Of a stretch of 41,998 nt of DNA, positions 8,805 through 16,302 are shown piece by piece. The first letter of the stretch is position 1, and each line of letters begins with the position of its first letter. The position numbers were made by a program, and so were the translations under genes. The notes below the pieces were generated by a model, which made no database searches, had not been told where the DNA came from, and saw only the letters and a program-made list of their open reading frames with translations. This DNA comes from Fidelibacterota bacterium (lineage in GTDB: Bacteria; Fidelibacterota; Marinisomatia; SCGC-AAA003-L08; TS1B11), in NCBI GenBank assembly GCA_020354025.1, contig CP070638.1:1020731-1062728 (forward strand), read 5' to 3'.

Positions 8805-9470
8805 ATGAAAAGCAACTTACATGTGCCGATGAAGCGGCTGGCTGCCGCCCTCATCATTCTGGTCGCTGGTAATCTGGTCTACGGACAGGAAGCGCCCTTT
8901 TCACTCTACGCTGACCGGAAGGCTCGGCGGGAGGGGGACATGGTGACTGTCCTGGTTTCGGAAACGGCCAACGCCAGCCGCCAGTCCCAGGTCCAGAGAG
9001 CCGGCGACAACACGGTGGATGCGTCGGGCAAAGTGGAGGGGAACCTGCTTCAGTTCCTGCCTCTATTCGGTCTGCGTTCCAATCTGAAGACCGATTCGAA
9101 TTCTAAGGAAGGCACCGCCCAGAAGGATCTGTTGACCGGACGGATTTCCGCGGTGATTACCGAAATTACCGACAACGGCCTGTTCAGGATCACCGGGTCA
9201 AAAGTTATTAACGTGAACGGTGAGCGCAACCTCATGACCATCAAGGGGACCATCCGGTCCCGGGACATCAGGTCAGACAACACCATCTTTTCCTACAACG
9301 TAGCCGATGCCAGGGTATATTACAGCAAAGCCGGGGTTGCCGGGAAGCTCATGCAGCGTGGGACTTTCGAGCGGCTGGCCAACCTCATCATGGGTGGCGC
9401 GGGCTTGGCCCTGATCGGATACGTCGGTGGTATCAGCGCCCTCACCATTATCAGGAGTCTTAGCCTATAA
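8805..9470 (+). CDS. flgH: Flagellar L-ring protein FlgH, apparently without lipobox
   Basis: FlgH forms the L ring in the outer membrane. The 221-residue protein shows family motifs SLYADRKARREGDMVTVLVSE near the mature N terminus, then the GRISAVITEITDNGLFRI block and NVNGE. It has a signal peptide (about 1-27, cleavage near VYGQ-EAP), but there is no cysteine in the whole protein. The lipid-attachment cysteine present in most FlgH proteins is therefore missing. The C terminus carries a hydrophobic stretch of about 22 residues (about 192-217), longer than usual. It may compensate for the missing lipid anchor, which is inference. The stop overlaps the flgI start (TAATG). Confidence 0.93.
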   Translation: MKSNLHVPMKRLAAALIILVAGNLVYGQEAPFSLYADRKARREGDMVTVLVSETANASRQSQVQRAGDNTVDASGKVEGNLLQFLPLFGLRSNLKTDSNSKEGTAQKDLLTGRISAVITEITDNGLFRITGSKVINVNGERNLMTIKGTIRSRDIRSDNTIFSYNVADARVYYSKAGVAGKLMQRGTFERLANLIMGGAGLALIGYVGGISALTIIRSLSL

Positions 9471-10600
9471 TGAGACGGTATCTTTTTTACTTTTTCCTAG
9501 CAGCAATCCTGGGTTCTCAGCAGCTGACAGCCCAGGCAGCAAGCCGCATCAAGGATGTGACCACATACCGCAATATCCGACGGGTTACCCTGGTCGGATA
9601 TGGTCTGGTAGTGGGACTTAACGGCACCGGTGACCGGGCAGTCGGTAACCGGGGAACCATCTTCACGGTACAGAGCATTGCGAATATGCTGGAAGAATTC
9701 GGACTTACCGTTGACAGCCAGCATCTGCGCACGCGGAACGCGGCTGCCGTGATGGTGACCGCAGCAACCCCGTCATTTGGAAAGCCGGGGACCAGGTTCG
9801 ATGTGAACGTTTCCTCCCTGGGAGATGCTACCAGCCTGGAGAACGGCGTCCTGCTGATGACTCCTTTGCGCAGCGCGATCGGTGATTACTACGGTCTGGC
9901 CCAGGGGCCGGTTTCTGTGGGGGGATTTAACGTCACTACCCTTGGCGGCGAACGACTGCGCCAGAATTATGCCCTGGTGGGCCGGGTGCCTGACGGGGCC
10001 GTCCTGGAGCGGGACGTCGAGGAAGTAGCCCTCCAGCCGGATCAGCCGGTAGAACTCCTCTTGAAGGAACCCAATTATACTACTGCTTCCCGCATCGCCG
10101 GGACCATCAATGACTTTAGAGCCGATGTTGCGCCCCTGGCACAAGCCCTGGACGCCAGCATTGTGCAGGTCTCTTTCCCGCCGGGCCTCAGCCAGGCCGG
10201 GGATTTAGTGCAGTTCGTGGCCAGTATTGAGACCCTCCAGGTCGTCCAGGACGTGGAAGCCCGGGTGGTCATCAACGAGCGCACGGGCACCGTTGTGGCT
10301 GGTGGCAATGTATCCATTGGAGCCGTGCTGGTCTCCCATGGTTCTCTCCAGATTCATACCACCACGGCGCCCTACGTAGCCCAACCTTCGCCCTTCAGCA
10401 CCGGACAGACCGTAACGATCCCGATCACTCACACCACGGTAACCGAGCAGCCGGGCGAGGCGACAGTCCTTTCGGCGGCTACGGTATTGGAACTGTCGGC
10501 GGCCCTCAACGATATGGGCTTCAAGCCGCGTGATGTCATTGCGGTCTTCCAGGCTATCAAGGAAGCGGGGGCTTTGAACGCCAGGCTCATTATCATGTAG
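9470..10600 (+). CDS. flgI: Flagellar P-ring protein FlgI
   Basis: FlgI forms the P ring in the peptidoglycan layer as a bushing around the rod. The 376-residue length is standard. A signal peptide occupies about 1-24 (cleavage near AQA-A). The mature protein starts with SRIKDVTTYRNIR and has the signature GYGLVVGLNGTGD at 43-55. The C-terminal half contains RVVINERTGTVVAGGNV, and the end reads LNDMGFKPRDVIAVFQAIKEAG. Both are highly typical. The ATG overlaps the flgH stop, so ring proteins are probably co-translated. Confidence 0.97.
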   Translation: MRRYLFYFFLAAILGSQQLTAQAASRIKDVTTYRNIRRVTLVGYGLVVGLNGTGDRAVGNRGTIFTVQSIANMLEEFGLTVDSQHLRTRNAAAVMVTAATPSFGKPGTRFDVNVSSLGDATSLENGVLLMTPLRSAIGDYYGLAQGPVSVGGFNVTTLGGERLRQNYALVGRVPDGAVLERDVEEVALQPDQPVELLLKEPNYTTASRIAGTINDFRADVAPLAQALDASIVQVSFPPGLSQAGDLVQFVASIETLQVVQDVEARVVINERTGTVVAGGNVSIGAVLVSHGSLQIHTTTAPYVAQPSPFSTGQTVTIPITHTTVTEQPGEATVLSAATVLELSAALNDMGFKPRDVIAVFQAIKEAGALNARLIIM

Positions 10601-10610
10601 CAGTGAGACG

Positions 10611-11009
10611 ATGGAGATCAAAGGCACAGAACACCAGGGCATCCCGATCCGACCGAAGGGATCTTCTGCACCAGCGGGTCAATCACCGGCAGCCGGGAAT
10701 GACAAGCAACTCTGGAAGGCCTGCCAGAACTTTGAGGCCTTGTTCATGGGCTACCTGGTAAAGAGCATGGAACGGACCCTGCCACAGGGATCCCTCTCCA
10801 GCAGCGGTCTGCCAGATCTCATGTTTGACCAGGTGATGGGGTCCGCTCTGAGTGAGGGTGGAGGTATCGGTCTGGCGGAGCTGCTTTACCGGGATCTGCA
10901 ATCTCAAACATTCCGGGATTCGTCCGAGAATGATAATGGAATCTCGCTACAAGATCTACTCACGCGCAATGTGAGAAAGGAAGAAAATGACCAAGCATCC
11001 AGCCGCTGA
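10611..11009 (+). CDS. flgJ: Rod-binding protein, FlgJ N-terminal type
   Basis: This 132-residue protein carries only the rod-binding (rod-cap) domain of FlgJ. The motif FEALFMGYLVKSM is at 41-53, and GGGIGLAELLYRDLQ appears near residue 92. The peptidoglycan-hydrolysing domain found in gammaproteobacterial FlgJ is absent, as in many other phyla where a separate enzyme digests the wall. The N-terminal 30 residues are low-complexity. The gene follows flgI by 10 bases and overlaps the flgN start by 23 bases. Confidence 0.88.
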   Translation: MEIKGTEHQGIPIRPKGSSAPAGQSPAAGNDKQLWKACQNFEALFMGYLVKSMERTLPQGSLSSSGLPDLMFDQVMGSALSEGGGIGLAELLYRDLQSQTFRDSSENDNGISLQDLLTRNVRKEENDQASSR

Positions 11010-11505
11010 ACGCCTGATTGTCAGACTGATTACCGTTCTGTCTGAAGAGATGCGGATGTATAACGAGCTGCTGCTCGTACTCCGAAAGAAGCAGTCGAGT
11101 ATTATCGAGGGCACGCTTGAAGGATTGAAGGAGACCGTAGAACAGGAGCAGAGCATCCTCAGGAAATCCGAGGCAGTAGCCGCTACCAGGGAAGCATCCC
11201 TGAAGGAGGTCAGTAAGGCGCTGGGGCGGGATGGTGACATCCAGACCCTGGATCAGCTGATCGAGCTCGTAGAGTCCACCTATGCCGAACGCCTGTCAGA
11301 CATTCATCGCAGTCTCCAACGGATCGTGCAGGAAGTGATATTGACCAATGAGGAGAACCGCTACCTGCTTGATTACTCCATTAAGTTCGTGCGAGATGCC
11401 GCCCGGGAGCTCATCAAGTCGTCTGAGAAGTTTCCGGTATATTCCGCCGAAGGAATTGGTAGGAAAGAAGGTTCAGGTTCCAACCTGATCGAGGGGAGGA
11501 TCTGA
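10987..11505 (+). CDS. flgN: FlgN-type chaperone for hook-filament junction proteins
   Basis: FlgN is a cytosolic export chaperone for FlgK and FlgL. The 172-residue protein is almost entirely helical with long heptad-like stretches: residues about 8-60 (LIVRLITVLSEEMRMYNELL) and about 100-140 with RIVQEVILTNEENRYLLDYS, which is the expected FlgN layout. The C-terminal 25 residues look disordered, as expected for the client-binding tail. It sits directly before flgK, its presumed client, with a one-base gap, and overlaps flgJ. Confidence 0.82.
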   Translation: MTKHPAAERLIVRLITVLSEEMRMYNELLLVLRKKQSSIIEGTLEGLKETVEQEQSILRKSEAVAATREASLKEVSKALGRDGDIQTLDQLIELVESTYAERLSDIHRSLQRIVQEVILTNEENRYLLDYSIKFVRDAARELIKSSEKFPVYSAEGIGRKEGSGSNLIEGRI

Positions 11506-11506
11506 C

Positions 11507-12865
11507 ATGGCCGGTCTCACTAACATATCAGAGATGGGCAAGCAGGGGATGCTGCTTTCCCAGTTCAGCATTCAGATAACCGGTAAGAACATATCCAATA
11601 TAAATACCGGGGGCTACAGCCGGCAGCGGCTCGATGTCAATCCCATTCTGCCGGAATTACTGTCCGGTTTCAGTCTGGGCAGCGCCATTAACGGCGATAC
11701 TCTCCGGCGCATCCGTGAAGATTTCATTGATCGTCAGATATGGAGCCAGAGCTCCCTCGAGTCCCGCTACACCGCAGAGGAATCCCTCCTGCGGCAGGTT
11801 GAGGGTGTATTACCGTCGAGCAACGACACTGGCCTGGGGCCTTTACTGGACGAGTTCTGGAGCGCCTGGAACAGTCTGGCCAATGATCCGGAGAGTTCCG
11901 TCGCCAGGACCATCGTACGGGATCGGGCTCAGACCCTGGCTCAGAGCTTCAACCGGGTGCACCGTGAGTTTGTTGCTTTCCAGAAAACGGTCAGCAACGA
12001 GGTCAATGTCAGGATTGGTGAAATCAACAACCTGGCATATCAAATCGCCGAGCTGAACCGCGTCAATCCCGGCGATAACCTGGACCTCGAAGATCAGCGG
12101 GACCGCCTGATTGACCGGCTGTCGGAATTGATCAATATTGATGTCCAGCGTGATGGTGACAGCGTGCTGGTATCTACTTCCGGCCTGATGCTGGTCTCCG
12201 GCAGAAACTCCTACGAAATATCAGTGGACGAGTCTATCAATGAGGAGGGTATCGGCCAGATCACTGCTCTGATCAGCGGCACCAGCCGGGAGGTGAATGT
12301 GATCTCAGGAGAGCTCAGTGCTCTGCTGACGGTTTATAATGATGATGTCCCCGGTCTCCTGGAGCGTCTGGATAGACTGGCCGTGACCCTAGTTGAACAG
12401 GTGAACGCCATTCACCAGAACGGCTTTAACCTGAGTGGTATCACGGGGCTGGATTTCTTTGACAGCACAACTGAAGGCGCCAGCTCCATTGCTGTTGATA
12501 GTGCCATTTCTTCTAATGTTGAGCTCATCGCCTCCAGCGACGCCCTTGGCGAGACCGGCAACGGCAATATTGCTAAAGCTCTCGCTGATCTGGCGGATAA
12601 GGAGGTTATCGGTAATCAGACCATGGGGGCATATTATCGCGCTCTGGTAGGTACCCTTGGTAACCGCATTCAGGAAATTGAATTCTTGAGGGGTAACCAG
12701 GAAAAGATCGTCTCGCATCTGAAAATGCAGCGGGAGTCGGTCTCAGGGGTAAGCATGGAAGAGGAGATGACCCGGATGGTGCAGCTGGAACAGGCTTTTA
12801 CCGCTGCATCGAGACTGGTATCCACCGCCGATGAGCTGACGAGAACTGTATTGCAGATGATCTGA
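11507..12865 (+). CDS. flgK: Flagellar hook-associated protein FlgK (HAP1)
   Basis: FlgK forms the first hook-filament junction ring. The 452-residue protein has the N-terminal D0 helix with GKNISNINTGGYSRQR (family-typical), then the LGPLLDEFWSAWNSLANDPES block, which is highly conserved in FlgK. The C terminus ends with SVSGVSMEEEMTRMVQLEQ and AFTAASRLVSTADEL, the matching D0 helix. It lacks the large variable middle domain of longer FlgK proteins, so it is near the short end of the family. AGGGGAGGA precedes the ATG closely. flgL follows after 18 bases. Confidence 0.96.
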   Translation: MAGLTNISEMGKQGMLLSQFSIQITGKNISNINTGGYSRQRLDVNPILPELLSGFSLGSAINGDTLRRIREDFIDRQIWSQSSLESRYTAEESLLRQVEGVLPSSNDTGLGPLLDEFWSAWNSLANDPESSVARTIVRDRAQTLAQSFNRVHREFVAFQKTVSNEVNVRIGEINNLAYQIAELNRVNPGDNLDLEDQRDRLIDRLSELINIDVQRDGDSVLVSTSGLMLVSGRNSYEISVDESINEEGIGQITALISGTSREVNVISGELSALLTVYNDDVPGLLERLDRLAVTLVEQVNAIHQNGFNLSGITGLDFFDSTTEGASSIAVDSAISSNVELIASSDALGETGNGNIAKALADLADKEVIGNQTMGAYYRALVGTLGNRIQEIEFLRGNQEKIVSHLKMQRESVSGVSMEEEMTRMVQLEQAFTAASRLVSTADELTRTVLQMI

Positions 12866-12883
12866 TGAAAGTAGAGGTTTTTC

Positions 12884-13756
12884 ATGCGTGTTACAGATAG
12901 CCTGATAAAAGATCAAATCATAAACTTCCTTTCAGCCAACCAGGAAAGCTTGGCTGATGTACAGCGGCAAATTAGCACTAACAAGGAGGTAACCCGTTCT
13001 TCCGATGACCCGGTAAGATTCGACCGAGCCGGCAGGTTAAAGAGCCTGCTGGAGAAAAATGAGCAGTATACGGGTAATATCGAAGATGGGATTGCCTGGA
13101 TTGTAATGGGTGCTGAATCGCTGGATATTGTTTACGAAGCGCTGCAGCAGGCCAAGCAATTGGCCCTGCAGACCAGGAGTGATGCGGGTCCCAGCACGCG
13201 GGCTCAAGTTGTAGAGTACGTAGAGGCATTGATCGAGGAAATGGTTCTTATGGGGAATACCCGTTTTATGGGCAAATATATTTTCGGGGGAACTATCACC
13301 AAGGATACCGAACCCTTCGTCTACGACGGTACCTCTGTCACCTACAACGGGAACAGTGGCGCCATCACACGGAAGGTGGGTGACGATACCTATCTGGAGA
13401 TCAATACGACTGGCTCGGAGTTTCTCAACGTATTCGGGGCGGTCATTGATCTCCGCGATGCTCTCGTTGCCAGCGACGGGTTGGCTATAGATGCCGCCAT
13501 AGCCGATATCGATTCCGTTTCCCAGCAGCTTCTGAATACTATTGCCCGGGCCGGATCGATGCAGCGTAAACTCGAACTCACCCGTGACAATTTAGAGATA
13601 GCCAAGGTCAATTTACAGGCCTACATTTCACAGGCGGAGGATGTGGATTTGACAGAGGCTATTCTCCAATTTAACGCTAAAGAGCTGGGGTATCGGGCTG
13701 CTCTGGAGTCCAGTGCACGCATTATGAATATCAGTATACTCAATCACCTGCAATAG
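12884..13756 (+). CDS. flgL: Flagellar hook-associated protein FlgL (HAP3)
   Basis: FlgL forms the second junction ring, between FlgK and the filament. The 290-residue protein has a flagellin-like N-terminal D0/D1 region (ADVQRQISTNKEVTRSSDDP with the SDDP turn typical of FlgL and flagellin), a short middle domain with MGKYIFGGTITKDTEPF, and a C-terminal flagellin-like helix. The FGG-T..PF motif separates FlgL from flagellin. fliW follows after two bases. Confidence 0.94.
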   Translation: MRVTDSLIKDQIINFLSANQESLADVQRQISTNKEVTRSSDDPVRFDRAGRLKSLLEKNEQYTGNIEDGIAWIVMGAESLDIVYEALQQAKQLALQTRSDAGPSTRAQVVEYVEALIEEMVLMGNTRFMGKYIFGGTITKDTEPFVYDGTSVTYNGNSGAITRKVGDDTYLEINTTGSEFLNVFGAVIDLRDALVASDGLAIDAAIADIDSVSQQLLNTIARAGSMQRKLELTRDNLEIAKVNLQAYISQAEDVDLTEAILQFNAKELGYRAALESSARIMNISILNHLQ

Positions 13757-13758
13757 TC

Positions 13759-14211
13759 GTGAGTGACAAACCCAAGGACCATTCATCCGAATCTGACCGG
13801 GTCGAACTGTCTGACCCGCTGGAATTCCCCGCCGGTCTCCCCGGTTTCGAGGGACACAAGCAATTTGTCCTCGAAAGCCGGGCTGAGATGCGGCCCTTCC
13901 TATGGCTGCGCTCCGTAGATGATCCGGAGATGGCTCTGCCGGTGATCAGTTGCTTCCTGCTAAAGAAACAGGTTCTGCTGCATATCAGCAAAGAGGAGCT
14001 GAGCCTGATTGGCAACCCTACCGAGGATGATATTGCGCCTTACTATGTCCTCCGTGTGGATCCCAAAGAGGGCACCATCACCGCCAATACGAAGGCGCCG
14101 GTGATTATCAATGCCAAATCCATGCAAGGCCGCCAGGTTATCCTGGAGAGGGATGACCTGGCAGTGGACGAGCCGCTTGCGAACCTGATTCCTTCCGGTG
14201 AAGGAGCATAG
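13759..14211 (+). CDS. fliW: Flagellar assembly factor FliW
   Basis: FliW binds flagellin and, when free, binds CsrA and blocks its repression of flagellin mRNA. The 150-residue protein shows FPAGLPGFEGHKQFVLE at about 23-39, the family hallmark, and later APVIINAKSMQGRQVIL. The start is GTG at 13759, two bases after the flgL stop; no other good start is nearer the conserved core. The gene is immediately followed by csrA, giving the classical partner-switch pair. Confidence 0.95.
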   Translation: MSDKPKDHSSESDRVELSDPLEFPAGLPGFEGHKQFVLESRAEMRPFLWLRSVDDPEMALPVISCFLLKKQVLLHISKEELSLIGNPTEDDIAPYYVLRVDPKEGTITANTKAPVIINAKSMQGRQVILERDDLAVDEPLANLIPSGEGA

Positions 14212-14216
14212 GCGTC

Positions 14217-14504
14217 ATGCTGGTCCTGACCAGGAAATGCGGTGAAAGCATCCGGGTGGCGGATGAGGTTGTCTTCACCATCCTGGAGTGTGCCGGAGGT
14301 CAGGTAAGGGTGGGTATTACCGCCCCGCCGCAGCTGCCGATACATCGCGAGGAAGTATATCATCGGATCCGGGAGGAAAACCTGGCTTCGGCCATGGGGA
14401 GAAGCACCCTGGATGTGCTGCTGAAGAGCGCACCTGAAGAGCTGCGGAAGATAGGGCAAAGCGAAGAATCCGGTGATGTGGAGAGACCGGTAGACTCGTC
14501 GTGA
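14217..14504 (+). CDS. csrA: Translational regulator CsrA with C-terminal extension
   Basis: CsrA is a dimeric RNA-binding protein that blocks translation at GGA-containing hairpins; in FliW systems its main target is flagellin mRNA. The start MLVLTRK, the GITAPPQLPIHREEVY core and Arg44 (RNA contact) are present. Asn55, a residue implicated in FliW antagonism in Bacillus, is at the matching position. The protein has 95 residues, longer than the usual 60-75, because of an extra C-terminal tail of about 30 residues that is acidic at its end. The gene follows fliW by five bases and ends the flagellar cluster. Confidence 0.95.
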   Translation: MLVLTRKCGESIRVADEVVFTILECAGGQVRVGITAPPQLPIHREEVYHRIREENLASAMGRSTLDVLLKSAPEELRKIGQSEESGDVERPVDSS

Positions 14505-14703
14505 TCGCTGAATAATAGCTGCCAGATCAGAACCGGGTATCAGTATAATGGATTAATCCCAGCGCGATGCGTCGACCAATGAGAGCCGATCCGAACAACA
14601 AGCACCCTCACCCAGATTACCTGCACCTGCCTAGCCGGCACAAGAAAGCATGCTCCCACTCAAGTTTAAGCCTTGCACCTGACAGGGAAGAGGGGCCGGT
14701 ACT

Positions 14704-16014
14704 ATGACAATTTTCATTACCGGGATGCACCGTTCGGGAACCTCGATGGTGACCCGGCTTCTCAACCTGTGTGGTCTTTATCTTGGGCCGGAAGAGAGGA
14801 TCTTGCCGCCCCAGGCAGACAATCCAGCCGGATTCTGGGAAAATTTTGACATTTACATCATTAATGAGGCTATCCTCCAGAAGCTCGGTGGGGGATGGGA
14901 CTTCCTGCCGCCTGAAGCCCGGCCAGGCTGGGAGCAGAGCTCCGGCCTGGATGCCCTGCGCGTGAGGGCTGGAAGGCTTATCGAGGCGTTTGACGGGCAG
15001 GAACCCTGGGGCTGGAAAGACCCACGCTTCTGTTTTACACTCCCTTTCTGGTCGTCCCTTCTCCCTGAATCGAAGGTCATCGTCTGTCTCAGGAATCCGC
15101 TCGAGGTGGCCGGCTCGCTGATGAAGCGGGGCGGCCATTCCATAGCTCTGGGCTTGCACCTGTGGCTGGACCACAACCAGCGTCTACTGGATCAGACCAG
15201 GCCGGAACAACGCCTTGTCACTCACTACGACAGCTATTTCACGAGCCCGCAGGAAGAGCTGCGCCGGGTTGTGGACTGGTTGGGCTGGAATATATCTGAG
15301 CAGACCATATCGCAGGCATGTGAGTCCATCACCAAGAATTTGCGCCATCAACGCAGCTCGGGAGAACAAGGCCGCGCCAAATTTGAGATGCCCGCTGAAG
15401 TAACCCGGCTATACCATGCTCTGGAATCGGACGCGGGGCCGGTTTACAATAAGCAGCACTCGGCCAAAGAGGAACGGCAGATTTCGGGGACGGGCTCCCC
15501 GGGGCCACCTCTGCCGGACAGCATCGCGGATGGGCGCAGAAATGATCCTCCAGAGGCTCGCACGCTCTATGCCGAAGCTCTGAAGCTGGTCGATGCCAGG
15601 AAGTTTGAAGCCTCTATTACAGCCCTTGAGGCTCTGCTGGAAGATTTCCCGGAGCATGCCCCCGCGCGCAATGACCTGGCAGTAGTCCATTTTGAGACTG
15701 GAAATCATAGTGAGGCCTTGCGCCACCTGGAACGAGCTTCCGAGCTGGAACCCAACAATTTCAACACACTGCGCAATCTGGGCAGCGTTTATCTGACTGT
15801 GGGCCGGGTGCAGGATGCCCTGGCGGCTTATGAGCGAGTGACCCTGGCCGAACCCCAGGATGCCGATGCATGGTTTATGCTTGCCACTGCCAACAGTCAA
15901 CTGGAACGGGTCGATGACGCGATTGAAAACTTGACCCGTGCGCTGGAAATCGAGCCGGACCATCCTGCCGCCGGGAAGCTGTTGGAAGCCCTCAAACGGC
16001 AGACGAGTTCCTGA
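14704..16014 (+). CDS. Sulfotransferase fused to TPR repeats
   Basis: The N-terminal 230 residues form a PAPS-dependent sulfotransferase: the 5'-phosphosulfate loop GMHRSGTS is at 7-14 and the 3'-phosphate-binding strand VIVCLRNPLEVAGSL starts at 125 (Arg130). Such enzymes move sulfate from PAPS to a hydroxyl or amine, often on a carbohydrate. A linker follows, then about four tetratricopeptide repeats (about 280-430), for example AVVHFETGNHSEALRHLERA. The total is 436 residues. The fusion suggests a protein-bound substrate, since TPRs usually bind proteins. It opens the glycan module next to the flagellar genes, so a sulfated glycan on flagellin is possible. The acceptor cannot be read from the sequence. 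Confidence 0.85.
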   Translation: MTIFITGMHRSGTSMVTRLLNLCGLYLGPEERILPPQADNPAGFWENFDIYIINEAILQKLGGGWDFLPPEARPGWEQSSGLDALRVRAGRLIEAFDGQEPWGWKDPRFCFTLPFWSSLLPESKVIVCLRNPLEVAGSLMKRGGHSIALGLHLWLDHNQRLLDQTRPEQRLVTHYDSYFTSPQEELRRVVDWLGWNISEQTISQACESITKNLRHQRSSGEQGRAKFEMPAEVTRLYHALESDAGPVYNKQHSAKEERQISGTGSPGPPLPDSIADGRRNDPPEARTLYAEALKLVDARKFEASITALEALLEDFPEHAPARNDLAVVHFETGNHSEALRHLERASELEPNNFNTLRNLGSVYLTVGRVQDALAAYERVTLAEPQDADAWFMLATANSQLERVDDAIENLTRALEIEPDHPAAGKLLEALKRQTSS

Positions 16015-16128
16015 GTGCAGACCTCGGGCAACACGCCGACTGCGAGTGTTGTCGTCCTGGCCCATAATCTCAGGTATTTTAAAACCGCACTCGATAACGT
16101 CCTTGACCAGACCTATGCCCGGCGATAA
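16015..16128 (+). pseudogene. N-terminal remnant of a family 2 glycosyltransferase
   Basis: A GTG directly after the stop of the sulfotransferase gene opens a 37-residue frame ending at TAA (16126-16128). It contains ASVVVLAHNLRYFKTALDNV followed by LDQTYARR, which matches the first strand and helix of a GT2 glycosyltransferase (VSVVV..YN...Y....L.SVL.QTY). The rest of the fold is missing, and no other frame continues it through 16302. I read this as the stub left by a deletion. A short functional peptide is unlikely. Confidence 0.55.
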
Positions 16129-16302
16129 CATAGCTGATGGGCTGTCGGTGTGCAGCGGAATGCTGACGATAAGACCGGATTTCGTCGGTAATCCCACTAC
16201 CGCTATTTTCCAGGAGCGTGAAATTCAAAATAGATTCTTTATCAACACAATAGGCTTGAGACCAGTAGGTCCTTGCAGACCAACAGTCAGGGATCCTATC
16301 CA

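Noticed and set aside
14639-14655. GGCACA...GCA, sigma-54-like, before the sulfotransferase gene
   Set aside because: The distance between the GG and GC elements is one base too short, which abolishes recognition in known cases.
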